The notes under the pieces are model-generated. The model made no database searches. It was not told the DNA's origin and saw only the letters and a program-made list of their open reading frames with translations. A stretch of DNA of 64,000 nucleotides from Georgenia satyanarayanai (lineage in GTDB: Bacteria; Actinomycetota; Actinomycetes; Actinomycetales; Actinomycetaceae): contig NZ_JAMBNZ010000011.1 of assembly GCF_023715365.1 (NCBI RefSeq), forward strand, positions 48,503 through 112,502, in the 5' to 3' direction. The translations under genes and the position numbers were made by a program. Each line of letters begins with the position of its first letter. Positions within the stretch are counted from its first letter, which is position 1. Shown here piece after piece: positions 34,582-42,449 of the stretch.

Positions 34582-35532
34582 ATGATCGGCCGCGTCACTC
34601 AGCAGGGGCTCCAGCGAGCGTCCCTCAACCAGCTCCAGTCCAACCTCTCCGAGCTTGCGCGACTTCAGGAGCGGCTCACCACGGGCAAAATCATCACCAA
34701 GCCCTCCGACGACCCCGCGGGCACAGTCGACGCCATGCGGCTGCGCTCGGACCAGCGGACGACGGCGCAGCAGGCGCGCAACACCGCCGACGGCGACAGC
34801 TGGCTCACCACGGTGGACAGCGCCCTCAGCGACGCCCTCACCCAGCTGCACGGCGCCCGGGACCTCACCGTCCAGGGCGCGAGCACCGGGTCCCTGGGTC
34901 CCACGTCGCGCAGCGCCCTCGCCTCCGGGCTCCGAGCCGCCGCGGACGGCCTGCTCGAGGTCGCGAACACGACGTACCTCAACCGCTCCGTCTTCGCCGG
35001 CACCTCCACCGAGGCGGCCTACACGCTGACCGAGGCCGGGACGGTCACCTTCAGCGGCCGCCCCGGCGCCGAGGTGCTGCGCCAGGTATCGGACACGACG
35101 AAGGTGCGGGTCGACTCCCCGGGCTCGGAGGTCTTCGGGGTGGACGTCGTCGACGCCGCCGGCGAGCTGGTGCGCGACCCCGCCACGGGCGAGCCGGTCG
35201 GCATGTCCGTGTTCACCCTCCTGCGCGAGGTCGCGGCGAAGGTCGAGGCCGGTGACCCGGACGTCGGCCGGTTCCTTACCGAGATCGACTCCCGGACGAA
35301 CGCCTTCCTCGGTGAGGTCGGCAGCGTCGGCACTCGGCACAAGCAGGTCCTCCATGCGAAGGACGCCCTCGAGACGCGCAAGATCGCGCTGACCACCCAG
35401 CTGTCCTCCGTCGAGGACGCGGACCTCGCCAAGACGATCGTCGACCTCCAGCTCCAGGAGGTCGGTTACCAGGCTGCACTCGGGGCGACCTCCCGCGTGC
35501 TGCAGCCCAGCCTGTTGGACTTCCTGCGATGA
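34582..35532 (+). CDS. flgL: Flagellar hook-associated protein FlgL (HAP3)
   Basis: FlgL is the second junction protein and flagellin-like. The 316-residue product begins with a helical LQRASLNQLQSNLSELARLQ and has LTTGKIITKPSDDPAGTVDA. It ends in a helical segment with ADLAKTIVDLQLQEVGYQAA and the terminal LLDFLR. The stop overlaps fliW (ATGA). Confidence 0.95.
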   Translation: MIGRVTQQGLQRASLNQLQSNLSELARLQERLTTGKIITKPSDDPAGTVDAMRLRSDQRTTAQQARNTADGDSWLTTVDSALSDALTQLHGARDLTVQGASTGSLGPTSRSALASGLRAAADGLLEVANTTYLNRSVFAGTSTEAAYTLTEAGTVTFSGRPGAEVLRQVSDTTKVRVDSPGSEVFGVDVVDAAGELVRDPATGEPVGMSVFTLLREVAAKVEAGDPDVGRFLTEIDSRTNAFLGEVGSVGTRHKQVLHAKDALETRKIALTTQLSSVEDADLAKTIVDLQLQEVGYQAALGATSRVLQPSLLDFLR

Positions 35533-35930
35533 GCGAGGACACCATGACCACGACCATGGCCGTCGAGACCGAGGCCGCCCTTCACTTCGTCACCCCGCCG
35601 CCGGGGCTGAGCCCGCTGACCGAGTTCACGCTCAGCGCCGTCACCGAGGAGCTGTACTCGCTGCGGGCGGTGGACGCGGACAGCGTCCGCCTCTTCCTCG
35701 TCGACCCCCGCCCCTACTTCCCCGGCTACGCCCCCCGGGTGTCCGAGGAGACCCTCGCGGAGCTCGGGACCCCGGACCCGGCCGTCCTCGTCGTCGTGCG
35801 TCCCGGAGAGGGCGGCGCCCCGACGGCCAACCTCCTTGCGCCGGTGCTCGTCGACCTGGCGACCGGAGCCGCGATGCAGACGATCCTCGAGAACAGCGAC
35901 CAGCCGCTGCGCGCACCACTCCCCCGCTGA
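35529..35930 (+). CDS. fliW: Flagellar assembly factor FliW, CsrA antagonist
   Basis: FliW binds flagellin and, when flagellin is exported, sequesters CsrA and so relieves flagellin translation. The 133-residue product has the family pattern LHFVTPPPGLSPLTEFTLSA, SVRLFLVDPRPYFPGY and AVLVVVRPGEGGAPTANLLA, and ends VDLATGAAMQTILENSDQPL. It overlaps flgL by 4 bases. The presence of fliW, csrA and a GGA-loop hairpin before flagellin points to a homeostatic loop. Confidence 0.92.
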   Translation: MSEDTMTTTMAVETEAALHFVTPPPGLSPLTEFTLSAVTEELYSLRAVDADSVRLFLVDPRPYFPGYAPRVSEETLAELGTPDPAVLVVVRPGEGGAPTANLLAPVLVDLATGAAMQTILENSDQPLRAPLPR

Positions 35931-35935
35931 CTCGG

Positions 35936-35964
35936 GCCGACGCCGTCCGTAGGACGACGTCGGC
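35936..35964 (+). terminator. Terminator after fliW
   Basis: Just after the fliW stop, a 7-bp outer stem (GCCGACG/CGTCGGC), one mismatch, a 5-bp inner stem (CGTCC/GGACG) and a 3-base loop form a strong hairpin. It separates fliW from the second flgN-like gene, which has a TACTCT -10-like box at 35974-35979. Confidence 0.65.
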
Positions 35965-36063
35965 GGCGGCGGCTACTCTCAGGAACCACCGGAGACCCCC
36001 GCCTCCCCGGGCACCGTCCCCCTCCGCACGGACGTGCTCGACACGAATCAGAAGGGCGTGACC

Positions 36064-36570
36064 ATGCGCGCGCTTTCCGACTTTCTCTGGCACGAACGCG
36101 ACGTGCTCGACCTCCTGCTGCACCGGCTGGAGACCGAGCGCGCCCTCCTCGAGACGGGTCGTACCAGGCGCCTGCCCCGAGCCGCCCGCGAGATCGACAC
36201 GGCGATCGAGCAGCTGCAGAATGCCGAGCTCGCACGTGCCGCGGAGGCCGCCGCCGCCACCCAGGTGCTCGGCCTGCCCGCCACCGCCTCGCTGCTCACC
36301 ATCGCCGGGACCGCGCCTGTCCCATGGGGGGACATCTTCCTCGACCACCGCGCCGGCATGCGGAAGCTGGTCGACCAGATCATCGACCTCGACCACGGCC
36401 GACTCACGACCACCACCGAGGTCGGCGGCATGGACATGGGCACGATGGCGGACGCCGACGCCGAGCTCACCGAAGCCGTCATCGAGCTCGAGCTCGACCG
36501 GCTCGGACGATCCGCCGCCGACAACCGTGGTGCTGCCCTGCACCCGGGACTGCTCGAGTTCCTCGCCTGA
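36064..36570 (+). CDS. FlgN-type chaperone (second copy)
   Basis: This is a 168-residue helical protein paralogous to the flgN product at 32666: both start with LSD-LW-ERD, share AREIDTAIEQLQNAELARAAE-type helices and a following PxPWxxIxLxHR segment (VPWGDIFLDHRAGM versus APWDGILLEHRLAF). The ATG at 36064 has AAGGG upstream. It lies 133 bases after fliW behind a terminator and has no FliA-type promoter, so it may be expressed differently. Its client is unknown; a junction or cap protein is likely by analogy. A 7-bp hairpin at 36564-36582 covers its stop and that of the convergent kinase gene. Confidence 0.8.
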   Translation: MRALSDFLWHERDVLDLLLHRLETERALLETGRTRRLPRAAREIDTAIEQLQNAELARAAEAAAATQVLGLPATASLLTIAGTAPVPWGDIFLDHRAGMRKLVDQIIDLDHGRLTTTTEVGGMDMGTMADADAELTEAVIELELDRLGRSAADNRGAALHPGLLEFLA

Positions 36571-36575
36571 ACCGC

Positions 36576-38003
36576 TCAGGCGTCGCCCAGAGCGGCGCTG
36601 ACGAAGCGCGTGAACAGAGCGTCGTAGACCGGCTCACGGCCGGCGGCCACGGGCTCGGAGGCAAGCACCAGCGCCTCGGCCAGCCCGGCGCGGTGGGCGG
36701 CGAGCACGGCCGCGCCGACGGCCACCGCCTCGCGCTCCCCCACCACCCGTAGCGGCGCCGGACCGGCCGCCGCCTTGGCGCGCAGCCACGCGGAGCCACC
36801 CGCAGACGCTGAACCGAGCACGCACACCTGCCCTGCGGCTGGGTCCGCACCCGCCAGCTCGGCCTGCGCTGTGAGCATCCAGCGGGCCTGGAGCGCCAGG
36901 CCGTCGAGGACGGCGGCGGCGAGGTCGACGTCGTCGTGCCCGGGGACCCGGCCGACGACGACGGCGCGGGCCCACGGGTCCGGGCACGGCGCCTGCCGGC
37001 CGCGCAGGTAGGGCAGGAGCAGCGGTGAGCCGGCGCTGCGGGGGCGAGAGACGGCGTCGTCGAGGAGGGACGCGAGCGCGGGGAAGCCACCCACCCGTTC
37101 GGCCCACCACGCGAGGACGCCGCCCGCCGTCGCCGAGCCCGCGACGAGCGCCTCGTGCCTGCCCTCGACCGTGCGGACGAGGCTCATCCCGGCCGTGGCC
37201 ACCGCCACCGGGTCGGGGCGGGAGGTGAGGACCCGGACGACGGACTCGGCCGTGCCGACGGAGTCGGCGACGTCCCCCGGTGCCCGCACCCCCGCCGCCC
37301 ACGCGCCGACGGGGTGGTCGTGGCCGGCGACGACAACGGGCGTCCCCGCCCGGAGCCCCCACGTGCCGCCCGCCCGCACCCGGCCGGCCACCTCCCCGGG
37401 CGTGACGACGGCGGGCAGCTGCTCGGGGCGAAGGCCGACGGCGGAGAGCAGCCCGACGTCGAAGCCCTCCGGGACCGGCTCGCCGGGCGCGGGGAGCCGG
37501 TAGGCCATGGTGCGCCCCGCGAGCGTGTGGTCGGTGGCGAGCCGGCCCGTCAGCGCGAGGACGACGAGGTCCGCGGCTCCCGCCCAGCGCGCCATGCCCG
37601 CCCAGCGGTCGGGCGCCTCAGCCCGCAGCTGCGCCCACACCGCGAGCGGCACCTTGCCGCTGGGCCGCACACCGGTCGCGGCGAACAGGGCGCCGGCGCC
37701 GTACGTGGTGGCAAGGACGGACGCGTGGTGCTGCGCGCCCGAGGGGTCCCAGCGGACGAGGTCGCCCAGGGGCACGCCGTCGCCGTCGAGGGGCACGCCG
37801 GTCTCCGCCATCGACGCCACGCCGACGGCGGCGACGTCGGCCCCCACCTCGCCGACGAGTCGCGCGACGGTCCGCTGGAGCGCGACGCCGCCCGCCGGGG
37901 TGGGCGCGGACGCCTGGGCGACGACCGTGGCCCGTCCCCCGGTGATGTCGACGGCGACGGCCTTGACGTTCGTCGTGCCCACGTCCAGCCCCAGACTGCG
38001 CAT
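36576..38003 (-). CDS. FGGY family carbohydrate kinase
   Basis: This is a cytoplasmic ATP-dependent kinase of the FGGY family (xylulose, gluconate, glycerol and related kinases). The 475-residue product has the N-terminal phosphate-1 motif GLDVGTTNVKAVAVD, MAETGVPLD, the FGGY-N segment SGKVPLAVWAQLRAEAPD, and the C-terminal phosphate-2 region GSATAGGVLAWW and adenosine segment VCVLGSASAGGSAWL. The sugar cannot be deduced, and neighbours give no catabolic context. It converges on the second flgN-like gene and diverges from map. Confidence 0.85.
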   Translation of the reverse strand: MRSLGLDVGTTNVKAVAVDITGGRATVVAQASAPTPAGGVALQRTVARLVGEVGADVAAVGVASMAETGVPLDGDGVPLGDLVRWDPSGAQHHASVLATTYGAGALFAATGVRPSGKVPLAVWAQLRAEAPDRWAGMARWAGAADLVVLALTGRLATDHTLAGRTMAYRLPAPGEPVPEGFDVGLLSAVGLRPEQLPAVVTPGEVAGRVRAGGTWGLRAGTPVVVAGHDHPVGAWAAGVRAPGDVADSVGTAESVVRVLTSRPDPVAVATAGMSLVRTVEGRHEALVAGSATAGGVLAWWAERVGGFPALASLLDDAVSRPRSAGSPLLLPYLRGRQAPCPDPWARAVVVGRVPGHDDVDLAAAVLDGLALQARWMLTAQAELAGADPAAGQVCVLGSASAGGSAWLRAKAAAGPAPLRVVGEREAVAVGAAVLAAHRAGLAEALVLASEPVAAGREPVYDALFTRFVSAALGDA

Positions 38004-38072
38004 GGCCCCATCCTGCCTGCGTCTGTCCACCACCGTCCCGGCCCGGGGAGGCGCGGGTCGTACGCTGAGGCG

Positions 38073-38846
38073 GTGATCGAGCTCAAGACACCCTCCGAGA
38101 TCGAGGCCATGCGCCCGGCCGGCCGCTTCGTCGCCTCGGTGCTCGAGGAGCTGCGCCGCCGCGCTGACGTCGGCGTCAACCTCCTCGAGCTGGATGCCCT
38201 GGCGCACGAGATGATCCGCAAGGCGGGCGCGGAGTCCTGTTACATCGACTACCACCCCTCCTTCGGGGCGCGGCCTTTCGGCTACGTGCTGTGCACGTCG
38301 GTCAACGACGCCGTCCTGCACGGCCTGCCCCACGACTACCGGCTGCGCGACGGCGACCTCCTGTCGGTCGACTTCGCCGCGAGCGTCGACGGTTGGGTGG
38401 CCGACTCCGCCATCAGCCTCGTGGTCGGCACGCCTCGGCCCGAGGACCTGCGGATCATCGAGGCGACGCAGGTGGCCCTCGAGGCCGGCATCGCGGCCGC
38501 CGTCGTCGACAACAAGATCGGGGACGTCTCGGCGGCCATCGGCGCCGTCGCGTCCGACTACGGCTACCGCGTCAACGTCCAGTTCGGTGGCCACGGCGTG
38601 GGCCGCACGATGCACGGGGAGCCGCACATCGCCAACGACGGCCGGGCCGGGCGCGGCCTGCGGCTGCGCCCGGGGCTCGTCGTCGCGATCGAGCCGTGGT
38701 TCATGGCCGGCACCGACGAGCTGCGCACCGACCCCGACGGCTGGACCCTGCGCAGCACCGACGGCTCCCGCGGCGCCCACAGCGAGCACACCGTCGCCGT
38801 CACCCCCGACGGCCCGGTCGTCCTCACCGCCGGCCGCAGCGACTGA
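38073..38846 (+). CDS. map: Type I methionine aminopeptidase
   Basis: This enzyme removes the N-terminal Met from new proteins. The 257-residue product has all metal ligands of the pita-bread fold: DFAASVDGW and ADSAI (two Asp), GGHGVGRTMH (His), VAIEPWF (Glu) and SEHTV (Glu). It begins IELKTPSEIEAMRPAGRFVA. The GTG at 38073 is 6-7 bases after TACGCT, so the message is probably leaderless. It is not next to secY-adk-infA, so it may be a second copy in the genome. Confidence 0.94.
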   Translation: MIELKTPSEIEAMRPAGRFVASVLEELRRRADVGVNLLELDALAHEMIRKAGAESCYIDYHPSFGARPFGYVLCTSVNDAVLHGLPHDYRLRDGDLLSVDFAASVDGWVADSAISLVVGTPRPEDLRIIEATQVALEAGIAAAVVDNKIGDVSAAIGAVASDYGYRVNVQFGGHGVGRTMHGEPHIANDGRAGRGLRLRPGLVVAIEPWFMAGTDELRTDPDGWTLRSTDGSRGAHSEHTVAVTPDGPVVLTAGRSD

Positions 38847-38858
38847 CCGCGGCGGCGC

Positions 38859-39590
38859 TCAGGCGGCCGGGGCGGCAGTCCAGGCCAGGAGGTCGGCGGG
38901 GCGGTCGGTGATGATCCCGTCCACCCCCAGCGTCCTGGCAGCGGCCCAGTCCGCAGGCTCGTTGAGGGTCCACGGCGTCACCGTGAGGCCCGCGGCCTGG
39001 GCCCGGCCCGTCACCTCGGGCCGTGTCCGGAGCACTGCCTTGTGCGGGTTGCAGGCGCTCGTCTCCAGCCGCCGGCAGAGCTCGAGCACTCCGTCACCCG
39101 CCTCCTTGACGAGCAGACCGCGGCGCAGTCCCGGAGCGACGGTCGCGAGCGCCGCCACCGTCGTGGCGGAGAAGCTCTGCGCCAGCACCCGGTCGTCGAG
39201 CCCGCGGAAGGCGACGGCGTCTGAGACTCGGCGGACGTCGTCGCCGTCCCAGGTGCCTTTGACCTCGAGGAAGAGCTCGACGTCGCCGGCGGCCACGAGC
39301 AGGTCGAGCACGTCGGTGAGAACGGGGACGCGCTCGTCGACGAACCGCTCCCCGAACCACGCGCCCGCGTCCAGGGCCGTGACCTCTGCGGCCGGCGTAG
39401 CGGCGACGGGCCCTGACCCATCGGTCGTGCGGTCGAGCGTCTCGTCGTGGATGACGACGGGCACACCGTCACCGGTGAGCCGGACGTCGATCTCCACGCC
39501 ACTCGCCCCGCACGCCACCGCCGAGGCGATCGCGGCGAGGGTGTTCTCGGGAGCGGCGGAGGAGTTGCCGCGGTGCGCGACGACCCTCAC
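38859..39590 (-). CDS. Glycerophosphodiester phosphodiesterase
   Basis: This enzyme cleaves glycerophosphodiesters to sn-glycerol-3-phosphate and an alcohol. The 243-residue product starts at the GDPD catalytic motif VVAHRGNSSAAPENTLAA and has GVEIDVRLTGDGVPVVIHDE (metal Glu/Asp and the second catalytic His), with FLEVKG and the C-terminal WTLNEPADWAAARTLGVDGI. No signal peptide is present, so it acts in the cytoplasm. The GTG at 39590 overlaps the stop of a 27-codon upstream ORF (GTGA). A PHO-box array lies upstream, so it is probably induced by phosphate starvation. Confidence 0.9.
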   Translation of the reverse strand: MRVVAHRGNSSAAPENTLAAIASAVACGASGVEIDVRLTGDGVPVVIHDETLDRTTDGSGPVAATPAAEVTALDAGAWFGERFVDERVPVLTDVLDLLVAAGDVELFLEVKGTWDGDDVRRVSDAVAFRGLDDRVLAQSFSATTVAALATVAPGLRRGLLVKEAGDGVLELCRRLETSACNPHKAVLRTRPEVTGRAQAAGLTVTPWTLNEPADWAAARTLGVDGIITDRPADLLAWTAAPAA

Positions 39591-39670
39591 CGGGAGGCCA
39601 CCGGGACGTCGTCGTGGCCGGTGCGGCGGGCGACTGTCGAGTCGAGGTCTCCCTGGGGGAAGGCCGTCAT
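39587..39670 (-). CDS. Small ORF coupled to the phosphodiesterase gene
   Basis: This is a 27-codon ORF (MTAFPQGDLDSTVARR...) with a GGAGAG ribosome site 6 bases before its ATG. Its TGA overlaps the phosphodiesterase GTG, which itself lacks a good ribosome site. It could be a leader peptide that couples translation; its product is not recognised. Confidence 0.4.
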   Translation of the reverse strand: MTAFPQGDLDSTVARRTGHDDVPVASR

Positions 39671-39740
39671 GTGTCTCTCCGAGGTGGGGTGCTGATGAGC
39701 CACGACCCACGCTACGAGGTCGATCACGCCAAGTGGCCGA

Positions 39741-39784
39741 AGTTCAGGAAGTTGCCCGCAAGAGTTCACCGACCGTTCACGGGG
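39741..39784 (+). promoter_or_regulatory. PHO box (four 11-base units) upstream of the phosphodiesterase gene
   Basis: Four consecutive 11-base units start at 39741, 39752, 39763 and 39774. Units 1, 3 and 4 begin GTTCAGG, GTTCACC and GTTCACG; unit 2 is divergent. Unit 3 (GTTCACCGACC) is identical to one in the phoU-senX3 box. On the minus strand a TAGCGT -10-like box (39714-39709) follows at a suitable distance for activator binding near -35. The units read toward the plus strand, opposite to the gene. Confidence 0.65.
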
Positions 39785-39843
39785 TGCCGCCCGCCGTCAC
39801 ACGGCCGTCATAGGTCCCACCTGAGCAGCGTGGGGGAGGCTTC

Positions 39844-40539
39844 TCAGCCCGCGGCGCGGGCGGCCGCGTTGGCGAGCTGGTCGACGATCTCGTTGTAGGT
39901 GTCGCCCGCGTGGCCCTTGACCCACTCGAGCTCGGTACGCCCGGTGCGGGCGTCGATGAGCGCGATGATCGTCTGCACGATCTCGAGGTTCTCGGGGACC
40001 TTCCCGTCGGCCTTCTTCCACCCGCGTCGCTGCCAGCCGCGCCCCCAGCTGGTGGCGATGTTGATGACGTACTGGGAGTCGGCCCGGACGAGGAGGTCGC
40101 CGTCGGCACCTGCGTGCTCGAGGGCGTAGCGCAGGGCGAGAAGTTCGCCGATGTTGTTCGTGCCATGGTCCAGGCCGCCGGCCCCGGTCTCCCCGGTGCG
40201 CTGATTCACCCAGGCCCACCCGGTGGGGCCGGGGTTGCGGATGGCCGAGCCGTCGGTGGCGTAGACGTGGTCGAAGGCGGAGTAGTCCTTCGTGACCGGC
40301 GGGGCGGTCACTGCAGTCTCCTTGGGGCCACCGAGGAGGGTGAGGACCTCCGAGGTGGACCAGACGTAGAACTCCGTGCCGTCACGCATGGTCGTCTTCT
40401 TCGCCAGGCCCTGGGACACGGCCGGCTCGGTGGCTGTCGAGCCGGACTTCAGCCCGAGCTCGGTGAGCCTGGTCCCCACCTGCCGGGCGTCCAGCCCGAC
40501 CTGCTTGCCCAGCTGTGTCTGTGTCGACCATGCGGCCAC
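39844..40539 (-). CDS. rnhA: Ribonuclease HI with N-terminal extension
   Basis: RNase HI cuts RNA in RNA-DNA hybrids. The C-terminal domain (about 85-230) has the catalytic DEDD set: YATDGSAIRNPGPTGWA (Asp), NNIGELLALRYAL (Glu), VRADSQYVI (Asp) and GHAGDTYNEIVDQLA (Asp), with the basic WQRRGWKK handle. About 80 N-terminal residues form an extra helical region (TQLGKQVGLDARQVGTRLTE, then FYVWSTSEVLTLLGG) that looks like a winged-helix fold; its role is unknown. The start at 40539 has GGGAC upstream. Confidence 0.92.
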   Translation of the reverse strand: MAAWSTQTQLGKQVGLDARQVGTRLTELGLKSGSTATEPAVSQGLAKKTTMRDGTEFYVWSTSEVLTLLGGPKETAVTAPPVTKDYSAFDHVYATDGSAIRNPGPTGWAWVNQRTGETGAGGLDHGTNNIGELLALRYALEHAGADGDLLVRADSQYVINIATSWGRGWQRRGWKKADGKVPENLEIVQTIIALIDARTGRTELEWVKGHAGDTYNEIVDQLANAAARAAG

Positions 40540-40864
40540 GGATGAGTCCCTTCGGTTGGCGGCCCCCTATCCTCCCTCATCCGCGCTCATCAGCTGGGGA
40601 GACGACCGGGTCGGGTGCGGGGACTCCGCGTCCACAACCCGTGCTCTCCAGGTGCGTGACGACGTCGACCACCGCCCCGACCATGCTCCGGCGATAGTGA
40701 ACTCGGTCGGCATCATTGCGAAAGAACCGTGTCGGTGCCGCACGCGGGAGCCCCGGCTCAGCACCCCGTGCCCCCATTGCGCCGAGTGTCGCGGTAACGA
40801 CTTCCGGCGCCTGGTACGGGAGCGTGCCCATCCGGGCGAGAGCCGACGGCGGAGTGCTGCTCGG
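40540..40864. other. Gene-free interval between rnhA and tRNA-Thr
   Basis: This interval of 325 bases should hold the rnhA promoter. A minus-strand ORF of 84 codons (40577-40831) has moderate third-position GC but no recognisable domain or good ribosome site. I see no repeat or RNA gene. Confidence 0.4.
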
Positions 40865-40937
40865 AGCCGCCTGTCGGAATCGAACCGACGACCGTCCGCT
40901 TACAAGGCGGGTGCTCTACCAGCTGAGCTAAGGCGGC
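40865..40937 (-). tRNA. tRNA-Thr, anticodon TGT
   Basis: A complete cloverleaf is readable on the minus strand: acceptor GCCGCCT/AGGCGGC, D-arm GCTC/GAGC, anticodon loop CTTGTAA with TGT, five-base variable loop and T-arm GTCGG/CCGAC with TTCGATT. The first anticodon-stem pair is C-A, a minor mismatch. CCA is not encoded. Confidence 0.95.
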
Positions 40938-40978
40938 GCGGGCGCAATCCCGTCCACAGGGGACGGAGACCTGCCCAC

Positions 40979-41006
40979 CGGGGCGGGGCCGCGTGGCCCC
41001 GCCCCG
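40979..41006 (-). terminator. Terminator after the DsbA-like gene
   Basis: A perfect 12-bp stem (40979-40990 with 40995-41006) with loop GCGT lies 27 bases after the DsbA-like stop and upstream of tRNA-Thr on the same strand. Confidence 0.8.
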
Positions 41007-41033
41007 AGAAGTCTGCCAGACGTCGTGGCCGGG

Positions 41034-41804
41034 TCAGGCCGCGGCGTCGGTCACGGCCTGGGCAAGGGCGCCCGGTTCCTGCCAGCCGGTGAAGGGCTCG
41101 CCGTCGATGAGGATCGTGGGCGTCCCACCGATCTCGTCGCGACGCGCCTGCTCGGTGGCGCCCTGGACCCAGTCGCTGTAGCGGACGTCGCCGAAGGTCT
41201 CGATGACCTCCTCCGGGACGTCCACCTCGCGGGCCGCGTCGGCGATCTGCTCGTCGCTCAGCGGGGTGGCCCCGCCCTCGTCCTGTGCGGCGAAGAGCTG
41301 GGCGTTGAACTTCGCGAAGTGCTCGGGGGACTGGGTCGCCACCTCGGCGAGGGCGCTGGCGCCGCGGACGTTGAAGTCCGAGCCGCTGATGTAGGCGATC
41401 GGGTGGTAGTTCACCGTGACCTCGCCGTTCGCGGCGAGCTCCTCGAGGACGCCCTCGTTCACGGTCTCGAAGGTCCAGCAGTGGGTGCACAGGTAGTCGA
41501 GGTAGACGTCGACCACGGGCGCCCCCTCGCTCACCGAGCCGACGCCGTCGGCGCCGAGCTGGATGGCGCCACTCTCGATGGCGCCCGCGGGCTGGGAGTC
41601 GACGCCCTCGAGCGGGTCGGCGTTCCGGGAGTTGATGATGGCGAAGAGCGCGGCGGCGACGATCGCGATGAAGACGACGACTCCGGCGATGACGAGGACG
41701 CGGTTGCGCTTCTCGCGGCGCTGCTGGGCCTCGCGCAGTTTGCGGGCCTGCTCGCGCGCGGCGTCGCGGCGCTCCTGCTGCTTGTTCACCTTGGCGTTGG
41801 ACAT
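41034..41804 (-). CDS. Membrane-anchored DsbA/thioredoxin-fold protein
   Basis: The 256-residue product has a basic, charged N-terminus, one membrane helix (about 35-57), then an extracytoplasmic DsbA-like domain. That domain has the redox motif CTHC in YLDYLCTHCWTFE (about 110) and the cis-Pro loop GGTPTILIDG. It likely makes or reduces disulphides in exported proteins. The ATG at 41804 has AGGAG upstream; longer in-frame readings are not coding. It belongs to the DSBA oxidoreductase family widespread in actinobacteria. The neighbouring membrane gene at 41900 may be in the same unit. Confidence 0.9.
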   Translation of the reverse strand: MSNAKVNKQQERRDAAREQARKLREAQQRREKRNRVLVIAGVVVFIAIVAAALFAIINSRNADPLEGVDSQPAGAIESGAIQLGADGVGSVSEGAPVVDVYLDYLCTHCWTFETVNEGVLEELAANGEVTVNYHPIAYISGSDFNVRGASALAEVATQSPEHFAKFNAQLFAAQDEGGATPLSDEQIADAAREVDVPEEVIETFGDVRYSDWVQGATEQARRDEIGGTPTILIDGEPFTGWQEPGALAQAVTDAAA

Positions 41805-41899
41805 GAGATCTCCTGGTGTGGGGAGGGCGCGCGTGCACCCGTGGGTCTGGCGGTCCGCCGTGCGGCCGGCGCGCTCGTTCCCGCGGCGGGAGGGGGAGC

Positions 41900-42382
41900 T
41901 CAGGCCGGCAGGGCGGCAGGCGGTCCGCGCAGCAGCGGGACGGCCGCGGGAGTGCGCCACGTGGGCACCGTGAAGGTCCCGACGGCGGCGCCCAGACGGG
42001 CGGGCACGACGATCGGCCGCGGGGCCGGCTGCCGATGCCACGGGGTCAGCCGGGCGATCCGCGCCAGCGAGCGCCGGACGACGGCGCCCACTCCCCAGCT
42101 GCCGGCGAGCACACCGGCGTGGAGGAGCAGCATCGGCACGGTGAGCAGGACGACGGCGGTGAGCACCTGCTCGCCCTCCCCACCCAGCGCGACGCCCGTC
42201 GTCGGGCACTCCGCCGCGGGTCGCAGGAGGGCAAGGTTGACTCCCACGTGCGCGATGCCCCCGGGCACGCTCACGCATCGGGTGACGTGGACCGTGCCGC
42301 TGAGCAGCGCCGCGAGGGCAGGCAGCAGCGCGGCCACGGCCATGAGGAGGCCGGGTCGCGCGAGCAGGCGGGTGCGGGGCAC
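41900..42382 (-). CDS. Hypothetical membrane protein
   Basis: This is a 160-residue protein with a GTG start and two or three hydrophobic segments (about 13-32, 73-95, perhaps 40-55). Cys-containing loops (VTRCVSVPG, PAAECPTTG) lie between the helices and a Pro/Arg-rich C-terminal tail follows. I do not recognise the family. It precedes the DsbA-like gene on the same strand by 95 bases; paired Cys in an outside loop could be an oxidation target, which is speculation. Confidence 0.6.
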   Translation of the reverse strand: MPRTRLLARPGLLMAVAALLPALAALLSGTVHVTRCVSVPGGIAHVGVNLALLRPAAECPTTGVALGGEGEQVLTAVVLLTVPMLLLHAGVLAGSWGVGAVVRRSLARIARLTPWHRQPAPRPIVVPARLGAAVGTFTVPTWRTPAAVPLLRGPPAALPA

Positions 42383-42449
42383 CGGGTCAGCGTACGTGTC
42401 GCGCCCGCCCCGTGGCGATCATCACGGTGATGACCTCCGGACAGCCGCT

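Noticed and set aside
40577..40831. Minus-strand ORF of 84 codons between rnhA and tRNA-Thr
   Set aside because: No ribosome site, no recognised domain and only moderate codon bias.
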